From Pseudomonas syringae (GTDB lineage: Bacteria; Pseudomonadota; Gammaproteobacteria; Pseudomonadales; Pseudomonadaceae): a stretch of 64,000 bases of DNA. The DNA lies in NCBI RefSeq assembly GCF_021606685.1, contig NZ_WKCB01000001.1, forward strand, positions 124,001-188,000, given 5' to 3'. This document shows, in pieces, positions 60,946 through 64,000 of this stretch. Made by a program: the position numbers and the translations under genes. The notes under the pieces are model-generated. The model saw nothing but the letters and a program-made list of their open reading frames with translations. It ran no database searches and was not told the origin of the DNA. Every line of letters starts with the position of its first letter. The first letter of the stretch is position 1.

Positions 60946-61034
60946 TGTGGGAGGGGGCTTGCTCCCGATAGCGGTGGGTCAGCTAAATAATTGTTGGCTG
61001 ACCCACCGCTATCGGGGGCAAGCCCCCTCCCACA
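60946..61034. repeat. REPIN-like element, 89 bp
   Basis: TGTGGGAGGGGGCTTGCTCC and the near-complementary GGGGCAAGCCCCCTCCCACA with a long palindromic centre (ATAGCGGTGGGTCAGC...GCTGACCCACCGCTAT). It lies almost centrally between the convergent oprB and xylR stop codons. Confidence 0.92.
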
Positions 61035-61057
61035 TTTGGGTCCCCACTGGTCTTGAG

Positions 61058-62242
61058 TTACAGCGATGCCAGGGTACCCTGCTGATACTCCCTCGGCGTA
61101 CACCCAAACTCTCTGCGAAACACCGTATGCAGGTACTGCGCCGACTTGAAACCGCACTGCTGCGCAATATCGGCAATCGCCAGGCCCTGGCTTTCCAGGC
61201 CCTTGGCGGCGGCGGCCAGTTTGAAGCGCAGGATCTCATCATGCACGCTGCAGCCGCGCGCCTTGCGAAAGTGCGCTTCCAGGGATGAACGCGACACACC
61301 GACATAGGCCGCCACCTGCGCGGTCTTGATGCCCTGGCAGGCGTACTGGCGGATAAACAACAGTGCCTGCATCACATACGGGTTGCCCAAAGGTTGATGC
61401 AGGCTGGAGGCTTGCACATTGATCGCATCCGGCGGCACCAGAATCTGCGTGCCGGTGCAGGGTTTGCCGTGCAGCATCTGGTGCAACAAGGCCGCCGCCG
61501 TGCGCCCCATGGTTTCCGTGCCCTGAATCACTGAGCTCAGCGGCACCCGCGTAAGGGTCCGCGTCAGCGGGTCGTTGTCGATGCCGATCAACGCCACCTG
61601 CTCCGGTACGGCGATGCCGGCGGTGAGGCAGGCTTGCAGCAATTGCCGGGCGCGCGCGTCGGTCACGGCGATGATGCCGATGGGCTTGGGCAAGGCTTGC
61701 AGCCAGGCGATCTGCTGTTCCACCGCGCTGTCCCACAGCGGTGCGCTGGTGCCCAGGCCGCGATAGACCTCCACCGGCAAACCGTCGCGGTGCATCAACC
61801 GCCGAAAGGCCTGTTCGCGCTCCTGGGCCCAGCGGTTGGCCTGGGCGACGGGCAGGCTGAAGCAGGCAAAACGCGTCAGCCCAGCCTCGATCAGGTGTTC
61901 GTAGGCCAGTTTTATCAATGCATGGTTGTCGGTGGCCACATAAGGAATGCCCTTGGGGTAGGCGCGCGCATCCTGGTAGGAGCCGCCCACCGCCACCACC
62001 GGCAGCGTGCTATCGGCCAGCGCTTCACCGATCAGCGGGTCATCGAAGTCGGCAATGATCCCGTCACCCTGCCAGCGCTCGATGCCTCGCAGGCGGCACA
62101 GAAAATCTTCTTCCAGGAACAGGTCCCAGGACACGCGGGTGCTGCTCAGGTAGTTGCCGATGCCAGTGATGATGCCCCGGTCGTAGATCTTGCTGCCGTT
62201 GAACAACAGCGCGATGCGATGAACAGGCGGTAGGGTTTTCAT
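61058..62242 (-). CDS. xylR: xylose operon regulator XylR
   Basis: A 394-residue activator, the length of E. coli XylR (392). The N-terminal two-thirds is a LacI-like periplasmic-binding fold (RIALLFNGSKIYDRGIITGIGNYLSSTRVSWDLFLEEDF), and the C-terminal part is an AraC double helix-turn-helix (AAYVGVSRSSLEAHFRKARGCSVHDEILRFKL...). This fusion is diagnostic of XylR. It activates xylose genes when xylose is bound. It is divergent from xylA; the start ATG 62242 matches the conserved N-terminus and discards a 16-codon extension. Confidence 0.94.
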   Translation of the reverse strand: MKTLPPVHRIALLFNGSKIYDRGIITGIGNYLSSTRVSWDLFLEEDFLCRLRGIERWQGDGIIADFDDPLIGEALADSTLPVVAVGGSYQDARAYPKGIPYVATDNHALIKLAYEHLIEAGLTRFACFSLPVAQANRWAQEREQAFRRLMHRDGLPVEVYRGLGTSAPLWDSAVEQQIAWLQALPKPIGIIAVTDARARQLLQACLTAGIAVPEQVALIGIDNDPLTRTLTRVPLSSVIQGTETMGRTAAALLHQMLHGKPCTGTQILVPPDAINVQASSLHQPLGNPYVMQALLFIRQYACQGIKTAQVAAYVGVSRSSLEAHFRKARGCSVHDEILRFKLAAAAKGLESQGLAIADIAQQCGFKSAQYLHTVFRREFGCTPREYQQGTLASL

Positions 62243-62288
62243 TGTTTTTATCCTGAGGCCGGTCGCCACAGGGTAGACCCCGCCACTC

Positions 62289-62315
62289 AAAATCGCACTA
62301 CACCTTGGTGATTTT
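62289..62315. promoter_or_regulatory. candidate XylR site upstream of xylA
   Basis: AAAATC (62289-62294) and GATTTT (62310-62315) form an inverted repeat in the 139-bp xylR-xylA divergent region. It is only suggestive, as XylR sites vary among Pseudomonas. Confidence 0.4.
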
Positions 62316-62363
62316 CATAATCGGCAGGCCGGGTGCCGTTGCTAGTATCCAGACACCGCCAAG

Positions 62364-62371
62364 AACAATAA
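62364..62371 (+). promoter_or_regulatory. AAnAAnAA motif before xylA
   Basis: AACAATAA overlaps the AAGGA ribosome-binding site 18 to 11 bp before the xylA start. A candidate Hfq/Crc site for glucose- or succinate-type repression of xylose use. Confidence 0.55.
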
Positions 62372-62381
62372 GGAAAACGCC

Positions 62382-63698
62382 ATGCCGTACTTCCCCGGTG
62401 TCGAGAAGGTTCGCTTTGAAGGCCCCAGCAGCGATTCCCCCCTCGCCTTTCGCCATTACGACGCCAACAAACTGATCCTCGGCAAACCCATGCGCGAACA
62501 CCTGCGAATGGCGGCCTGCTATTGGCACACCTTCGTCTGGCCCGGCGCAGACATGTTTGGCGTGGGCACGTTCAGGCGCCCCTGGCAGCGCAGCGGCGAC
62601 CCGATGGAGTTGGCCATCGGCAAGGCGGACGCCGCCTTTGAGTTTTTCTCCAAGCTGGGCATCGACTACTACAGCTTTCACGACACCGACGTGGCCCCCG
62701 AAGGCAGCTCGCTCAAGGAGTACCGCAACCACTTTGCGCAGATGGTCGACCACCTGGAACGTCATCAAGAACAGACCGGTATCAAACTGCTGTGGGGCAC
62801 CGCCAACTGCTTCAGCAACCCGCGCTTTGCCGCTGGCGCCGCCAGCAACCCCGACCCGCAGGTGTTTGCCTACGCCGCCGCGCAGGTGTTCAGCGCGATG
62901 AACGCGACCCTGCGCCTCAAGGGTTCCAACTATGTGCTGTGGGGCGGCCGCGAAGGCTATGAAACCCTGCTCAATACCGACCTCAAGCGCGAGCGCGAAC
63001 AGCTCGGGCGCTTTATGCGCATGGTGGTGGAGCACAAGCACAAGATCGGCTTCAAGGGCGACCTGCTGATCGAGCCCAAGCCTCAGGAACCGACCAAGCA
63101 CCAGTACGATTACGACAGCGCCACGGTGTTCGGCTTCCTGCATGAATACGGCCTGGAGCACGAGATCAAAGTGAATATCGAGGCCAACCACGCGACCCTG
63201 GCCGGGCACAGTTTTCACCATGAGATTGCCACCGCCGTGTCCCTCGGGATCTTCGGCAGCATCGACGCCAACCGCGGCGACCCGCAGAACGGCTGGGACA
63301 CCGACCAGTTCCCCAACAGCGTCGAGGAAATGACCCTCGCCACCTATGAAATCCTCAAGGCGGGCGGCTTCAAGAACGGCGGCTACAACTTCGACTCCAA
63401 AGTGCGCCGCCAGAGCCTGGACGATATCGACCTGTTCCACGGCCACGTCGCCGCCATGGATACCCTCGCCCTGGCGCTGGAACGCGCGGCCGCCATGGTG
63501 CAGAACGACCGCCTGCAGCAGTTCAAGGACCAGCGCTATGCCGGTTGGCAACAGCCGCTGGGCCAGGCCGTGCTGGCCGGTGAGTTCAGCCTGGAGTCAC
63601 TGGCCGAACACGCGTTTGCCAACGAGCTGAACCCGCAGGCCGTGAGTGGGCGGCAGGAGATGCTTGAAGGTATGGTCAACCGGTATATCTACGGCTGA
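62382..63698 (+). CDS. xylA: xylose isomerase
   Basis: A 438-residue class II xylose isomerase. [11 protein letters not shown] holds the catalytic His; [21 protein letters not shown] and [20 protein letters not shown] hold metal-binding Glu, Asp and His; [19 protein letters not shown] completes the two metal sites. It converts D-xylose to D-xylulose in the cytoplasm, using Mg2+ or Mn2+. The gene is divergent from xylR; no kinase is visible before the window ends, though xylFGH or xylB may follow. A long repeat element begins 44 bp after the stop. Confidence 0.97.
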   Translation: MPYFPGVEKVRFEGPSSDSPLAFRHYDANKLILGKPMREHLRMAACYWHTFVWPGADMFGVGTFRRPWQRSGDPMELAIGKADAAFEFFSKLGIDYYSFHDTDVAPEGSSLKEYRNHFAQMVDHLERHQEQTGIKLLWGTANCFSNPRFAAGAASNPDPQVFAYAAAQVFSAMNATLRLKGSNYVLWGGREGYETLLNTDLKREREQLGRFMRMVVEHKHKIGFKGDLLIEPKPQEPTKHQYDYDSATVFGFLHEYGLEHEIKVNIEANHATLAGHSFHHEIATAVSLGIFGSIDANRGDPQNGWDTDQFPNSVEEMTLATYEILKAGGFKNGGYNFDSKVRRQSLDDIDLFHGHVAAMDTLALALERAAAMVQNDRLQQFKDQRYAGWQQPLGQAVLAGEFSLESLAEHAFANELNPQAVSGRQEMLEGMVNRYIYG

Positions 63699-63742
63699 GT
63701 GGTTGACCCGTGGCAAGTGGGTTTTGTGGCAAATGAGCTCTT

Positions 63743-63892
63743 TGTGGCGAGCGGGCTTGCCCGCGTTGGGGCGCGAAGCGGCCCCTGTAACCGGCAACGC
63801 GTTTTACCTGATAGACCGCGTCGCCTGGTTTTGGGGCTGCTTCGCAGCCCAACGCGGGCAAGCCCGCTCGCCACAACAAGCCCGCTCGCCAC
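63743..63892. repeat. long inverted-repeat element, second copy
   Basis: Outer arms TGTGGCGAGCGGGCTTGCCC and GGGCAAGCCCGCTCGCCACA and inner GTTGGGGCGCGAAGC...GCTTCGCAGCCCAAC arms, as at 12957-13086, with one extra ACAAGCCCGCTCGCCACA unit at the right end. No gene is visible from 63893 to the end of the window. Confidence 0.88.
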
Positions 63893-64000
63893 ATAAGCCT
63901 GCTCGCCCGAGGAGACCCACTTGCTACAAAAACCTGTGACATTTGCACGACAAATCTATGCACCGCACGTCGAAACACGCTCTACAGTTCTACCCGCACC

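Noticed and set aside
63893-64000. Start of a further xyl gene at the right edge
   Set aside because: No start codon with a plausible ribosome-binding site and no protein-like frame is visible in these 108 bp.

Overview
The window is a GC-rich, densely packed chromosomal segment that reads as a fluorescent Pseudomonas (P. fluorescens group). The basis is the gene content (xenA, gcd-oprB, NemR/NemA, oxidative L-arabinose operon, xylR-xylA), the codon use, and the two families of palindromic repeats between genes. I see no rRNA, tRNA, CRISPR array, insertion sequence or prophage.

Layout. 1-10.4 kb: detoxification and small regulator/enzyme pairs. These are an alcohol dehydrogenase start, an alpha/beta hydrolase, DoxX, an MBL hydrolase, LysR with divergent MFS-quinone reductase, a nemR-DJ-1-nemA electrophile-response operon, a GlxA-type regulator and a GNAT. 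10.5-20.4 kb: two facing catabolic modules. One is a LacI-controlled operon for a membrane di-iron oxygenase with Rieske ferredoxin, FAD reductase and a TIM-barrel isomerase. The other is a sigma54-controlled operon of Gfo/Idh dehydrogenase, hydroxypyruvate-isomerase-like protein and an orphan sugar-binding protein. 20.5-24.3 kb: YghU, an MFS exporter with divergent AraC regulator, and a GST.

24.5-37.7 kb: a complete oxidative L-arabinose system. An SDR sugar dehydrogenase and exported aldose epimerase are divergent. A seven-gene operon (MFS, AraD1/GguC dehydratase, semialdehyde dehydrogenase, lactonase, AraFGH) is divergent from arabonate dehydratase and a FadR-type regulator. Sites fitting the FadR-family operator consensus lie in both divergent promoter regions. 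37.8-44.7 kb: TonB-dependent receptor, xenA with divergent ArsR regulator, bestrophin-like channel and a dCache chemoreceptor.

44.7-56.7 kb: a surface-structure locus with an autotransporter, a chaperone-usher fimbrial operon, an RcsB-like response regulator and a hybrid kinase with a C-terminal Hpt. 57.2-63.7 kb: membrane glucose dehydrogenase gcd with porin oprB, then xylR divergent from xylA.

Cross-cutting features: six 89-bp REPIN-like elements all sit between convergent genes. A second, longer repeat family occurs near 5.9, 13.0 and 63.8 kb, and one copy supplies the C-terminus of the desaturase-like oxygenase. Seven sugar-gene leaders carry AAnAAnAA motifs of the Hfq/Crc catabolite-repression type. 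A decayed tandem duplication of two gene tails lies at 5.8-6.3 kb.
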